From Accumulibacter sp. (lineage in GTDB: Bacteria > Pseudomonadota > Gammaproteobacteria > Burkholderiales > Rhodocyclaceae): a DNA stretch of 64,000 nucleotides. The DNA is taken from positions 1 to 64,000 of the forward strand of contig JACKLX010000018.1 of NCBI GenBank assembly GCA_024235695.1, in the 5' to 3' direction. A program made the position numbers and the translations under genes. Of this stretch, positions 45,064 through 52,462 are shown one piece after another (the first letter of the stretch is position 1; each line of letters starts with the position of its first letter). The notes below the pieces were generated by a model. The model ran no database searches. It had not been told where the DNA came from and saw only the letters and a list, made by a program, of their open reading frames with translations.

Positions 45064-45708
45064 TCAGTCGCCACGGCGACCGCCGGCGATGGCGCGCAGA
45101 AACTCGTTGCGCGCCTGCGGCGAGTGCTCGAATTCGCCGACGAAGGACTGGGTGATCACCCGTTCGTCGCCACGCCGGTCCTCGCCGAGCAGCAGGCACA
45201 GCTGCTCGGCTTCGACGACGCAGGCGGCGCCGCGTGCCATGCCGTGCTGCATCAGCGCTTCGGCGATGTCACGCGTCATCCACTCCTGATAGGTGAAGCG
45301 ATGGCCGATGGCGTCCACCAGTCGGGCGATGCGGCCGAAGCCGTGCAGACGCCCGCCAGGCAGGTAGGCGACGTGGGCCAGGCCGCGAAATGGCACCAGG
45401 TGGTGCGGGCAGACGCCATGCACGGCGATGCCCCGAACGACCACCAGGTCGGCGCGTGGGTCGGCAAAGCCTTCGCCGAGCGCTGCGGCGGGATCGAGGT
45501 CGTAGCCGCCGAGCAGCCGCCGTTGCCAGAGCTCGCGGACGCGCTGCGCGGTTCGCCCCATGTGCGTACCATCGCCGGCGATGCCGCAGGCGCCGAGCAG
45601 ATCGCCGACGGCACGTTCGAAAGCGTCGGCGTCGAACGGCCGCTGGCGCGGGATGCCGATCTCGCAGCTGCGCTGGCTGGGGTGGTCGTGGCTGCTGCCG
45701 TCGGACAT
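45064..45708 (-). CDS. folE: GTP cyclohydrolase I, divergent form
   Basis: About 214 residues. It converts GTP to dihydroneopterin triphosphate for folate/pterin synthesis. VHGVCPHHLVPF contains the zinc-binding Cys and the catalytic His pair; the second zinc Cys is in EAEQLC. RTAQRVRELW and GFGRIARLVD match the family's N- and mid-core, and HSPQARNEFLRAI is the usual C-terminus. Oddities: CPHH replaces the common CEHH, and the usual His before the second Cys is Gln. Start 45708 (MSDGSSHDH) is a choice; an in-frame ATG pair lies 13 codons upstream. Neither has a clear ribosome site. Confidence 0.8.
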   Translation of the reverse strand: MSDGSSHDHPSQRSCEIGIPRQRPFDADAFERAVGDLLGACGIAGDGTHMGRTAQRVRELWQRRLLGGYDLDPAAALGEGFADPRADLVVVRGIAVHGVCPHHLVPFRGLAHVAYLPGGRLHGFGRIARLVDAIGHRFTYQEWMTRDIAEALMQHGMARGAACVVEAEQLCLLLGEDRRGDERVITQSFVGEFEHSPQARNEFLRAIAGGRRGD

Positions 45709-45928
45709 GGCGTGGTTCCGGTTGGCGTTTTCGGGATCAGTCATCATACACGTGGTGGTGGTGCACACTGGCCGGCGCGGCGCCGCAGTGTGGCTCCGGA
45801 ATTGCGATTTCCTTGCGCGCGGCAAGCCATGAGGGCGTCGGATGAGCGATAATGGCGAGCTCGTGGGGATTGCGGTGATCCCTTGGCGGGCAGGCCGAGG
45901 ACGCCGGCCCGGGTCGGGAAGGATTTGC

Positions 45929-47173
45929 ATGAAGAGCGTTGACGATTTCCGCTTGCAGTTCGGCAAGAAGGAACTGGTGCCGATCGTGATTGGCGGCATG
46001 GGCGTCGATATTTCGACGGCCGAACTGGCGCTCGAAGCGGCACGGCTGGGTGGCATCGGGCATATCTCCGACGCGATGGTCAATACCGTTGCCGATCGGC
46101 GGTTCAACGCCAAGTTCGTCAAGGACAAGCTCAAGCAGTACAAATTCAACGTCGCCAATCCCGACAAGTCGGTCGTTCGCTTCGATCTCGGGCAGCTCGC
46201 CGAGGCCACCCGGATGCACGTCGGCCGGACCATGGAGGCGAAGCGCGGCGATGGCCTGATCTTCGTCAACTGCATGGAAAAGCTGACCATGAACTCGCCG
46301 CGCGAGACGCTGCGGGTGCGCATGCAGGGGGCGCTGGACGCCGGCGTCGATGGCATCACGCTGGCAGCCGGATTGCACCTCGGCTCGTTCGCGCTGATCG
46401 AGGATCATCCGCGTTTCCGTGATGCCAAGCTGGGCATCATCGTCTCGTCGCTGCGCGCACTGCAACTGTTTCTGCGCAAGACGGCGCGCTGCGGCCGGTT
46501 GCCCGACTACGTCGTGGTCGAGGGGCCGCTGGCCGGTGGCCACCTCGGTTTCGGCATGGACTGGGCGGAATACGATCTGGCGACCATCTTTGCCGAGATC
46601 CATCGCTACCTGCAGGCCGAGCAACTGGCGATTCCGCTGATCCCCGCCGGCGGCATCTTCACCGGCAGCGACGCCGTCGCCTTTCTCGAGCAGGGTGCGG
46701 CCGCCGTGCAGGTGGCGACGCGGTTTACCGTGTCGCGCGAGTGTGGCCTGCCCGAAGACGTCAAGCAGCGCTATTTCGAGGCGACCGAGGATCAGATCGA
46801 AGTCAATCAGATCTCGCCGACCGGCTATCCGATGCGCATGCTGAGCAACAGCCCGGCGATCGGCGACGGTATTCGACCCAATTGCGAGGCCTACGGCTAT
46901 CTGCTCGACAGCAGCGGCAGTTGCTCGTACATCAGCGCCTACAACCGCGAGGTCGAAGCCAATCCGGGCGTCAAGCGCATCTCGGTCAGGGACAAGACCT
47001 GCCTGTGTACGCAGATGCGCAACTTCGACTGCTGGACCTGCGGTCATTACGCCTATCGCCTCAAGGATACTTCTCGCCGCTTGCCCGACGGCAGCTATCA
47101 GTTGCTGACCGCCGAGCATATTTTCTGCGACTATCAGTTCAGCACCGACGGCAAGATCCGGCCGGCCGAATAG
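45929..47173 (+). CDS. Nitronate monooxygenase-like FMN enzyme with Cys-rich tail
   Basis: 414 residues from ATG 45929, with GGGAAGGA seven bases upstream. PIVIGGMGVDISTAELALEA is the start of an NMO/2-nitropropane-dioxygenase-type TIM barrel. VVVEGPLAGGHLGFGMDW includes the family's GGH, and IPLIPAGGIFTGSDAVAFLE followed by GAAAVQVATRF forms the FMN phosphate site. The C-terminal 80 residues are extra and contain CLCTQMRNFDCWTC, a C-x-C and C-x2-C arrangement that could bind an iron-sulfur cluster or zinc. Physiological substrate unknown; an ACP-reductase-like role is possible. Confidence 0.78.
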   Translation: MKSVDDFRLQFGKKELVPIVIGGMGVDISTAELALEAARLGGIGHISDAMVNTVADRRFNAKFVKDKLKQYKFNVANPDKSVVRFDLGQLAEATRMHVGRTMEAKRGDGLIFVNCMEKLTMNSPRETLRVRMQGALDAGVDGITLAAGLHLGSFALIEDHPRFRDAKLGIIVSSLRALQLFLRKTARCGRLPDYVVVEGPLAGGHLGFGMDWAEYDLATIFAEIHRYLQAEQLAIPLIPAGGIFTGSDAVAFLEQGAAAVQVATRFTVSRECGLPEDVKQRYFEATEDQIEVNQISPTGYPMRMLSNSPAIGDGIRPNCEAYGYLLDSSGSCSYISAYNREVEANPGVKRISVRDKTCLCTQMRNFDCWTCGHYAYRLKDTSRRLPDGSYQLLTAEHIFCDYQFSTDGKIRPAE

Positions 47174-47233
47174 GCGCGGCAGCCGGCGCGCTGACTTTTG
47201 TTTCCTGCCGCCCGAGCGAAAGGGCATTAGCCG

Positions 47234-48079
47234 ATGCTCAGCTATCGTCACGCCTTCCACGCCGGCAACCACGCCGATGTGCTCAAGCACCTGGTGCTGG
47301 TGCAACTGAGCCGCTACCTTGGCCGCAAGGAAAAGGCCTTCTGGTACATCGATACGCACGCCGGTGCGGGCTCCTATGCGCTCGATTCGGCGCCGGCAAC
47401 GCGGCTCGCCGAACACCGGCAGGGCATCGCCCGGCTGTGGGGGCGCAAGGACCTGCCGCCGGCGGTCGCCGATTATCTCGAGCTGGTGCGCGGGATCAAT
47501 CCGGGCGCTACGCTGCAGGTCTACCCCGGCTCGCCCGATTTCGCCTTGTCGACGATGCGTGCGCAGGATCGGCTGCGCCTTTTCGAACTGCACAGCCGCG
47601 ACGTGCTGCGTCTGCGCGAGCACTTCGAACGCTTTGGCACGCGGGCGATCGTCGAGCATGGCGACGGCTTTGCCGGCCTCAAGGCCTTGTTGCCGCCGCC
47701 ACCACGGCGTGCGCTGGTATTGATCGACCCGGCCTACGAGGAAAAACACGACTACGAGCGGGTCATCCACGCCCTCAAGGATTGCCTGCAGCGCTTCCCC
47801 GGCGGCACCTACCTGCTGTGGTATCCGCAGCTGACGCGCCTCGAGGCGCACGAGCTGCCGCCGCGCCTGAAGCGCTTGCCGACGAGCAGCTGGCTGCAGG
47901 TCACGCTGCGCGTCAGAACGCCTGCGGCCGATGGCTTCGGGATGCACGGCAGCGGTCTTTTCATCATCAATCCGCCGTGGACGCTGCAAACGACGTTGGC
48001 GGAAGTGATGCCGTGGCTGGTCGAGGCGCTGCGAATCGACGAGGGCGCCGGCTTCACGATCGACAGCCAGGTGGCGTGA
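47234..48079 (+). CDS. rlmJ: 23S rRNA (adenine2030-N6)-methyltransferase
   Basis: 281 residues. The N-terminus MLSYRHAFHAGNHADVLKH is the RlmJ signature. IDTHAGAGSY is the SAM-binding motif I, and FIINPPWTL is the N6-adenine methyltransferase (D/N)PPW motif. LIDPAYEEKHDYERV is another conserved RlmJ element. Length equals that of known RlmJ (about 280). It modifies A2030 of 23S rRNA. It stands alone between the flavoprotein and a convergent MazG-like gene. Confidence 0.93.
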   Translation: MLSYRHAFHAGNHADVLKHLVLVQLSRYLGRKEKAFWYIDTHAGAGSYALDSAPATRLAEHRQGIARLWGRKDLPPAVADYLELVRGINPGATLQVYPGSPDFALSTMRAQDRLRLFELHSRDVLRLREHFERFGTRAIVEHGDGFAGLKALLPPPPRRALVLIDPAYEEKHDYERVIHALKDCLQRFPGGTYLLWYPQLTRLEAHELPPRLKRLPTSSWLQVTLRVRTPAADGFGMHGSGLFIINPPWTLQTTLAEVMPWLVEALRIDEGAGFTIDSQVA

Positions 48080-48134
48080 ATGGTGTTGGTGATGGTGCTG
48101 GTCCGTTAGCCGGGGCGGCGCCGATGACGGCCGA

Positions 48135-48512
48135 TCACGATTCCCGGTCGGCCTTGTCCACGGTCGCTGGCGCGTACTTGCGGCTTGAGCCGTAGCTGAC
48201 TTCGACCGGGTATTTGGCGGCGTTCTTGAGCAGCTTGGCGCGCGCCGCGTCTTCGAGGTCGATGCCGGCATTTTCGGCGATCAGCAGCAGGTAGATCAGG
48301 ACGTCGGCACATTCGTCACGCAGTGCTTCCTGCGCTTCGCCACTGGCGACCATTGCCGCCATGTCGGTGTCGCTTTTCCACTGCGTCAGCTCGAGCAGCT
48401 CGCCGGCTTCGAGATTCAGCGAAACAATCAGGTTGCGCAGGCTGTGGAACTGCGCCCAGTTGCGCTGGTCGCGGAACTCGAGGACCTGCGCGGTCAGCGC
48501 CGCAAAGGCCAT
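48135..48512 (-). CDS. MazG-like nucleotide pyrophosphohydrolase (RS21-C6 type)
   Basis: 125 residues. RNWAQFHSLRNLIVSLNLE followed by AGELLEL and ALRDECADVLIYLLLIAENA give the all-alpha NTP pyrophosphatase pattern, with metal-binding E..ELLE and DE.ADVL motifs. Members of this clade hydrolyse dCTP or modified dNTPs (house-cleaning). A TTG at 48524 would overlap the upstream CitE-like gene's stop; I choose ATG 48512, four codons in. The near-overlap suggests translational coupling with that gene. Confidence 0.85.
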   Translation of the reverse strand: MAFAALTAQVLEFRDQRNWAQFHSLRNLIVSLNLEAGELLELTQWKSDTDMAAMVASGEAQEALRDECADVLIYLLLIAENAGIDLEDAARAKLLKNAAKYPVEVSYGSSRKYAPATVDKADRES

Positions 48513-48516
48513 CGGC

Positions 48517-49500
48517 TCAGCCAAAGAAACGGTGCTCTGCCGGCTCCGGCAGGCGCATGCCGGTGGCGTGGGCGCGGCCGAGCAGTTCCCAGTAGTAGCG
48601 GTACGAAGCGCGGTCGTGCAGCAGTCCCTGATGCCTGATCGGTCCCCAGTCGCCGTCCTGCGCGGCGATCAGGATGGCCGCCGCCTGATCGACCTCGGAG
48701 AAGTCGGGACGCATCGCTTCGACGATCGGCATGATCTGGTTGGGATGAATGCTCCACATCCGCAGGTAGCCGAATTCGTTGCGCGCGCGCCGGGCGTCGT
48801 CAGCGATCACCGCGAGGTCACGCAGCTCGGTGGTGACGTTGTGCGACGGTACGGCGCCGTTGGCCAGTGCGGCCGCGGCAATTTCGCACTTGGCGCGGAC
48901 GACCAGCGGGTGCTCGAACTGCCCCGGGCTGCGCATCGCCGATGCCGGGATGGCACCGTGGTGGCCGCTGACAAAATCCATCAGGCCGAAATCGAGCGAT
49001 TCCACGTCGGGCAGGGCGGCGATCTCCCAGACGTCGCGCAAGGCGCCGTAGGTTTCGATCAGTACGTGTGCCGGAATCCGGCGGTCGAGGCCGGCAGCGG
49101 CGGTGGCGCGGCGCAAAGCGTCGAGCTGAATGCGCACCTCCTCGCCGCTGCTCGGCTTCGGCAGCGTCACGAAAGCCAGGCGCTGGCCGGCACCGGCGAC
49201 GACGATCTCGATATCCTGTTGCCAGCCGGGGTGAGCGATGTCATGGACGCGGACACCCATGCGCAGGTGCCGATTGCTGCTGCCCATGATCATCTCGACG
49301 ACCATCTCGGCGTGCTCGCGATCGGCGCCCGCCGGCGCACCGTCCTCGCAATCGCAGGTGATGTCGAAGATCGGGCCCAGCTCGTTCTGCAGTTGCAGGG
49401 CCTTGGTGATGAGCTTTTCGGAGCCGGCGTAGTGGTCGACGGCGGGGATCATGGGAAACGGCTTTTCGCCGGCGAAAAGGACCTGGCTGGGATGGCGCAT
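48517..49500 (-). CDS. CitE-like HpcH/HpaI-family CoA-ester lyase
   Basis: 327 residues. ITCDCEDGAPAG carries the acidic motif that binds Mg2+ in CitE-type lyases. LPKPSSGEEVRIQLDALRRA, HVLIETYGALRDVWEIAA and MWSIHPNQIMPIVEAM fit the TIM-barrel CoA-ester lyase family. Likely substrates are (methyl)malyl- or citramalyl-CoA-type esters; specificity is not determinable. It lies downstream of mdh on the same strand, separated by a terminator, so it has a link to C4-acid metabolism but probably its own expression. Confidence 0.82.
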   Translation of the reverse strand: MRHPSQVLFAGEKPFPMIPAVDHYAGSEKLITKALQLQNELGPIFDITCDCEDGAPAGADREHAEMVVEMIMGSSNRHLRMGVRVHDIAHPGWQQDIEIVVAGAGQRLAFVTLPKPSSGEEVRIQLDALRRATAAAGLDRRIPAHVLIETYGALRDVWEIAALPDVESLDFGLMDFVSGHHGAIPASAMRSPGQFEHPLVVRAKCEIAAAALANGAVPSHNVTTELRDLAVIADDARRARNEFGYLRMWSIHPNQIMPIVEAMRPDFSEVDQAAAILIAAQDGDWGPIRHQGLLHDRASYRYYWELLGRAHATGMRLPEPAEHRFFG

Positions 49501-49556
49501 GCGGTTTTCGGCGTGTCTGCTGTTGGCGGAGGCGGTATTTTACCGCGCTGGCGGCG

Positions 49557-49585
49557 AAAAAAAAGCCGCGGACTCGCCGCGGCTT
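49557..49585 (-). terminator. Rho-independent terminator of mdh
   Basis: Read on the minus strand: AAGCCGCGG, loop CGAGT, CCGCGGCTT, then a run of T. A perfect 9-bp stem with a U-tract directly after mdh. Confidence 0.88.
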
Positions 49586-49601
49586 GCCGACGCTCGCCTG
49601 A

Positions 49602-50588
49602 CTACAGCATGGCTTTGACGGCTTCTGCTTCGTCGGTCAGTTCCTTGAGCGTCTTGTTGAGCTTCTCGCGCGAGTAGCCGTCGATCTCGAGTCCCTGGAT
49701 GATCTTGAACGAGCCGCCCTTGCACTCGCAGGGAAAGCCGAAAACGATGCCGGCCGGGATGTCGTACGAGCCGTCCGAGGGGACGCCCATGGTTACCCAC
49801 TCGTCGGAACCGAGCACCCAGTCGTGCATGTGGTCGATGGCGGCATTGGCTGCAGAAGCGGCCGAGGAAAGGCCGCGGGCGTCGATGATTGCCGCGCCAC
49901 GCTTGCCGACCGTCGGCAGGAAGACGTCGTTGTTCCACACCGGATCGTTGATCAGCGCCTGGACGTTGTCGCCGTTCGACGTGCAGTTGCGGTAGTCGGC
50001 GTACATCGTCGGCGAGTGGTTGCCCCAGACGACCAGTTGCTTGAAACTGGCGACCGGCCGGCCGGTCTTCACGGCGAGCTGCGACAGGGCGCGGTTGTGA
50101 TCCAGGCGCAGCATGCCATGATAGTTGGCCGGGTTGGTGCGGCCGACTTTTTTCGCTGCCGCGCCGGCGATCAGCGCGTTGGTGTTGCAGGGGTTGCCGA
50201 CAACCAGGACGCGCACGTCTTCCTTGGCATTTTCGGCGATTGCCTTGCCCTGAACGGTGAAGATCGCGCCGTTGGCGGTCAGCAGGTCGGCCCGCTCCAT
50301 GCCCGGCCCGCGCGGACGTGCGCCGACCAGCAGGCAGCAGTCGGCGTCCTTGAAGGCGGCATTGGGGTCGTCGGTGGCGAACATCCCGGCAAGCAGCGGG
50401 AACGCGCAGTCCTCGAGTTCCATGATCACGCCCTGGCAGGCCTTCTGAGCCTGGGGCAGGTCGAGCAGCTGGAGGATCACCGGCTGATCCTTGCCGAGCA
50501 TTTCTCCGGAAGCGATCCGGAAAAGCAGGCTGTAACCGATTTGGCCGGCGGCGCCGGTGACGGCAACGCGCATGGGGGCTTTGGACAT
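49602..50588 (-). CDS. mdh: Malate dehydrogenase (NAD-dependent)
   Basis: 328 residues; oxidises malate to oxaloacetate in the cytosolic TCA cycle. [19 protein letters not shown] is the NAD-binding motif. [28 protein letters not shown] (with the catalytic Asp/Arg region) and [13 protein letters not shown] (catalytic His) are all present, as in the cytosolic-type MDH of Betaproteobacteria. Start 50588 is supported by AGGAG about eight bases upstream; the longer open frame is intergenic. It is divergent from gntR and followed by a strong terminator. Confidence 0.96.
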   Translation of the reverse strand: MSKAPMRVAVTGAAGQIGYSLLFRIASGEMLGKDQPVILQLLDLPQAQKACQGVIMELEDCAFPLLAGMFATDDPNAAFKDADCCLLVGARPRGPGMERADLLTANGAIFTVQGKAIAENAKEDVRVLVVGNPCNTNALIAGAAAKKVGRTNPANYHGMLRLDHNRALSQLAVKTGRPVASFKQLVVWGNHSPTMYADYRNCTSNGDNVQALINDPVWNNDVFLPTVGKRGAAIIDARGLSSAASAANAAIDHMHDWVLGSDEWVTMGVPSDGSYDIPAGIVFGFPCECKGGSFKIIQGLEIDGYSREKLNKTLKELTDEAEAVKAML

Positions 50589-50757
50589 GATACGGCTCCT
50601 GTGGTCAGTGATAGCACGAATTGTTGAGCGGAAACGAAGCGGTAAAGCCAACGACAAGTTGCAACGCAAGGGTGACCAGGGCGGGCAGACGATTCACTGG
50701 TGACAATCGATTCCGTCGCGGTGGCCAGCGCGGTGCAGCCTGCGGCAAACCGCAGAA

Positions 50758-50787
50758 ATGATAAGACCCGAAGACGCGAAATGTCAA
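50758..50787 (-). promoter_or_regulatory. Predicted sigma-70 promoter of mdh
   Basis: On the minus strand, TTGACA (50782-50787), an 18-bp spacer and TATCAT (50758-50763). Perfect -35 and a five-of-six -10. It gives a leader of about 160 nt before mdh. Confidence 0.55.
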
Positions 50788-50790
50788 ATC

Positions 50791-50823
50791 TATCTTATGT
50801 CTTATATATGATATTTATAAGAT
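50791..50823. promoter_or_regulatory. AT-rich inverted repeat between mdh and gntR (candidate operator)
   Basis: ATCTTAT (50792-50798) and ATAAGAT (50817-50823) flank an AT-rich centre that also repeats TCTTAT (50793-50798 and 50800-50806 region). It sits just upstream of the mdh -35 and about 46 bp before gntR, in strikingly AT-rich sequence. Binding by the GntR protein is inference. Confidence 0.4.
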
Positions 50824-50868
50824 GAACAGGATGGACGTGCGAAGCAAACTGTGCTGAAATGATCGTCC

Positions 50869-51606
50869 ATGAAGCGCTCTTCGTCATTGCATTCGCCGAC
50901 CTTCAGTCCGCTGTACCGGCAGATCAAGGAATTGATCATGGGCAATCTGGAGTCGGGTGAATGGGGTCCGGGCGATCCGATCCCGAGTGAGTCCGAGCTG
51001 GCAAGCCGCTTTGGCGTCAGTCAGGGAACGGTCCGCAAGGCGATCGACGAGATGGCCGCAGAGAACCTCCTGGTGCGGCAGCAGGGCAAGGGAACCTTTG
51101 TCGCGACCCACAAGGATCCCGGCTCCGCTTTTCGCTTTCTGCGTCTGGTGCCCAATGATGGCGTGTTACGGGTTTCCCGGAGCATACCGCTGGAATGCTG
51201 GCGAGCGAAGGCGGGTCCGGATGTTGCACGCACGCTTGCGCTCGAGCCCGGGGCGCCGATCACCATTGTCAGACGGTTGCTGAAACTGGGCGACGAGCCG
51301 GTTGTTTTCGATGAGATCTATCTTTCCAGCGAACTGTTCCCGGACCTGTCGCTGGAGGTTCTCGGGACGGGCGAGTCGCTCTATGGCCTGTTCGAAGCCC
51401 GTTACGGTGTTTGCATGGTTCGTGCTGATGAGCGTTTGCGTGCCGTGTCGGCCGACCGGGTAAGCGCCGATCTGCTGCAGGTTGCGGAAGGAAGCCCGCT
51501 GTTGCTTGTCGAGCGAGTGACTTTCACCTTTGGGCAGAGGCCGGTCGAGTGGCGCAGGGGGTTCTATTCGACGCGCAACCATCACTATCGCAACCAGCTG
51601 GGATGA
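50869..51606 (+). CDS. GntR/HutC-family transcriptional regulator of the TCA cluster
   Basis: 245 residues. N-terminal winged helix: LYRQIKELIMGNLESGEW, IPSESELASRFGVSQGTVRK and GKGTFVA match the GntR DNA-binding domain. The C-terminal half (ITIVRRLLKLGDEPVVFDEI, ERVTFTFGQRPVEWRRGFY) is the HutC-type (UTRA) effector domain. Position between divergent mdh and the sdh operon is conserved in Betaproteobacteria, so control of TCA genes by a small organic acid is likely (inference). Start at ATG 50869 gives a normal N-terminus. Confidence 0.88.
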   Translation: MKRSSSLHSPTFSPLYRQIKELIMGNLESGEWGPGDPIPSESELASRFGVSQGTVRKAIDEMAAENLLVRQQGKGTFVATHKDPGSAFRFLRLVPNDGVLRVSRSIPLECWRAKAGPDVARTLALEPGAPITIVRRLLKLGDEPVVFDEIYLSSELFPDLSLEVLGTGESLYGLFEARYGVCMVRADERLRAVSADRVSADLLQVAEGSPLLLVERVTFTFGQRPVEWRRGFYSTRNHHYRNQLG

Positions 51607-51610
51607 AGCT

Positions 51611-51630
51611 CCCGAAACGGTCGTTTCGGG
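51611..51630 (+). terminator. Hairpin after gntR
   Basis: CCCGAAAC, loop GGTC, GTTTCGGG: an 8-bp perfect stem just after the stop codon. There is no T-run, so it may be a weak terminator or a 3'-end stabiliser. Confidence 0.4.
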
Positions 51631-51654
51631 TGGTTCGGGGGCGCCTGAATAGAT

Positions 51655-51660
51655 TATAAT
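51655..51660 (+). promoter_or_regulatory. Candidate -10 of the sdh operon promoter
   Basis: A perfect TATAAT lies 69 bases upstream of sdhC in an AT-rich patch. The -35 region is not close to consensus, so activation by a regulator is possible. Confidence 0.45.
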
Positions 51661-51728
51661 CGGGCGTGGTATTAGGAAGAACGCATGCGATGTGCATGCC
51701 GGTGTATCTCACATGAGGGATGACGTTC

Positions 51729-52121
51729 ATGGCAGAAATGGCAATCAAGAAAAAGCGTCCAAAGAATCTGGACTTGCCCACGATCAGGCTACCGCTTCCG
51801 GGTATTCTGTCGATCATTCACCGCATCAGCGGGGCTGTGCTCTTCCTGTTGCTGCCGTTCTTGTTATGGCTGTTCGAAAGCAGCCTGGAGTCGGCGGAGA
51901 CCTTCGCCAGCTTCAGGGGGGTGGTCGACAATGCGTTGGTGAAGATCATCCTGCTCGGTTTGATCTGGTTCTACATGCACCACTTCTGCGCCGGCATTCG
52001 CTATCTTCTGCTTGATCTGCACATCGGGGTTGACCTCAAGTCGGCGCTTCTTTCGAGCAAGATCGTTTTCGGCGTGAGCATCGCCCTGACCCTGATCGTT
52101 GGAGTACAAGTGCTATGGTAA
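51729..52121 (+). CDS. sdhC: Succinate dehydrogenase cytochrome b556 subunit
   Basis: 130 residues with three membrane helices. LPGILSIIHRISGAVLFLLL contains the conserved S-x-x-H-R-x-(S/T)-G quinone-site motif, and HHFCAGIRYLLLDLHIG carries the haem-ligand His region (H..AG.R.L..D). Start 51729 is preferred over ATG 51720 because GAGGGA lies eight bases upstream. First gene of the sdhCDABE operon; overlaps sdhD by seven bases. Confidence 0.95.
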   Translation: MAEMAIKKKRPKNLDLPTIRLPLPGILSIIHRISGAVLFLLLPFLLWLFESSLESAETFASFRGVVDNALVKIILLGLIWFYMHHFCAGIRYLLLDLHIGVDLKSALLSSKIVFGVSIALTLIVGVQVLW

Positions 52122-52462
52122 ATCGCATTCTTGTCGGGGCTCATTACGGCCTCAAGGACTGGGTCATCCAGCGTGCCACGGCCATTGTCATGGCGGTTTA
52201 CACGGTCATATTTCTGGTCGTCGTCGGAGCCGTCGGCCCCGACTCGCTCGCCACCTGGCGCGGTGTCTTTGCCAATGGTTTCATGAAGTTCGCGACTTTT
52301 CTGTTCTTCGTCAGCCTCTTCTACCACGCCTGGATCGGCGTCCGGGATATCTGGATGGACTACATCAAGCCGGATGGTCTGCGCTTGCTGCTGATGATTG
52401 CAACGGCGATGGTGCTGGTCGGTTACGCCGGCTGGGCGATTCAGATTCTGTGGAGAACGTAA
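52115..52462 (+). CDS. sdhD: Succinate dehydrogenase membrane anchor subunit
   Basis: 115 residues with three membrane helices. Together with SdhC it holds haem b and the ubiquinone site. GLKDWVIQRATAIVMAVYT and the conserved H-x(10)-D pattern (FYHAWIGVRDIWMDYI) match SdhD. It overlaps sdhC and abuts sdhA with no spacer. Confidence 0.94.
   Translation: MVNRILVGAHYGLKDWVIQRATAIVMAVYTVIFLVVVGAVGPDSLATWRGVFANGFMKFATFLFFVSLFYHAWIGVRDIWMDYIKPDGLRLLLMIATAMVLVGYAGWAIQILWRT

Noticed and set aside
45737-48271. 844-codon minus-strand frame
   Set aside because: It is antisense to the NMO-like gene and rlmJ, both of which have clear motifs on the plus strand.
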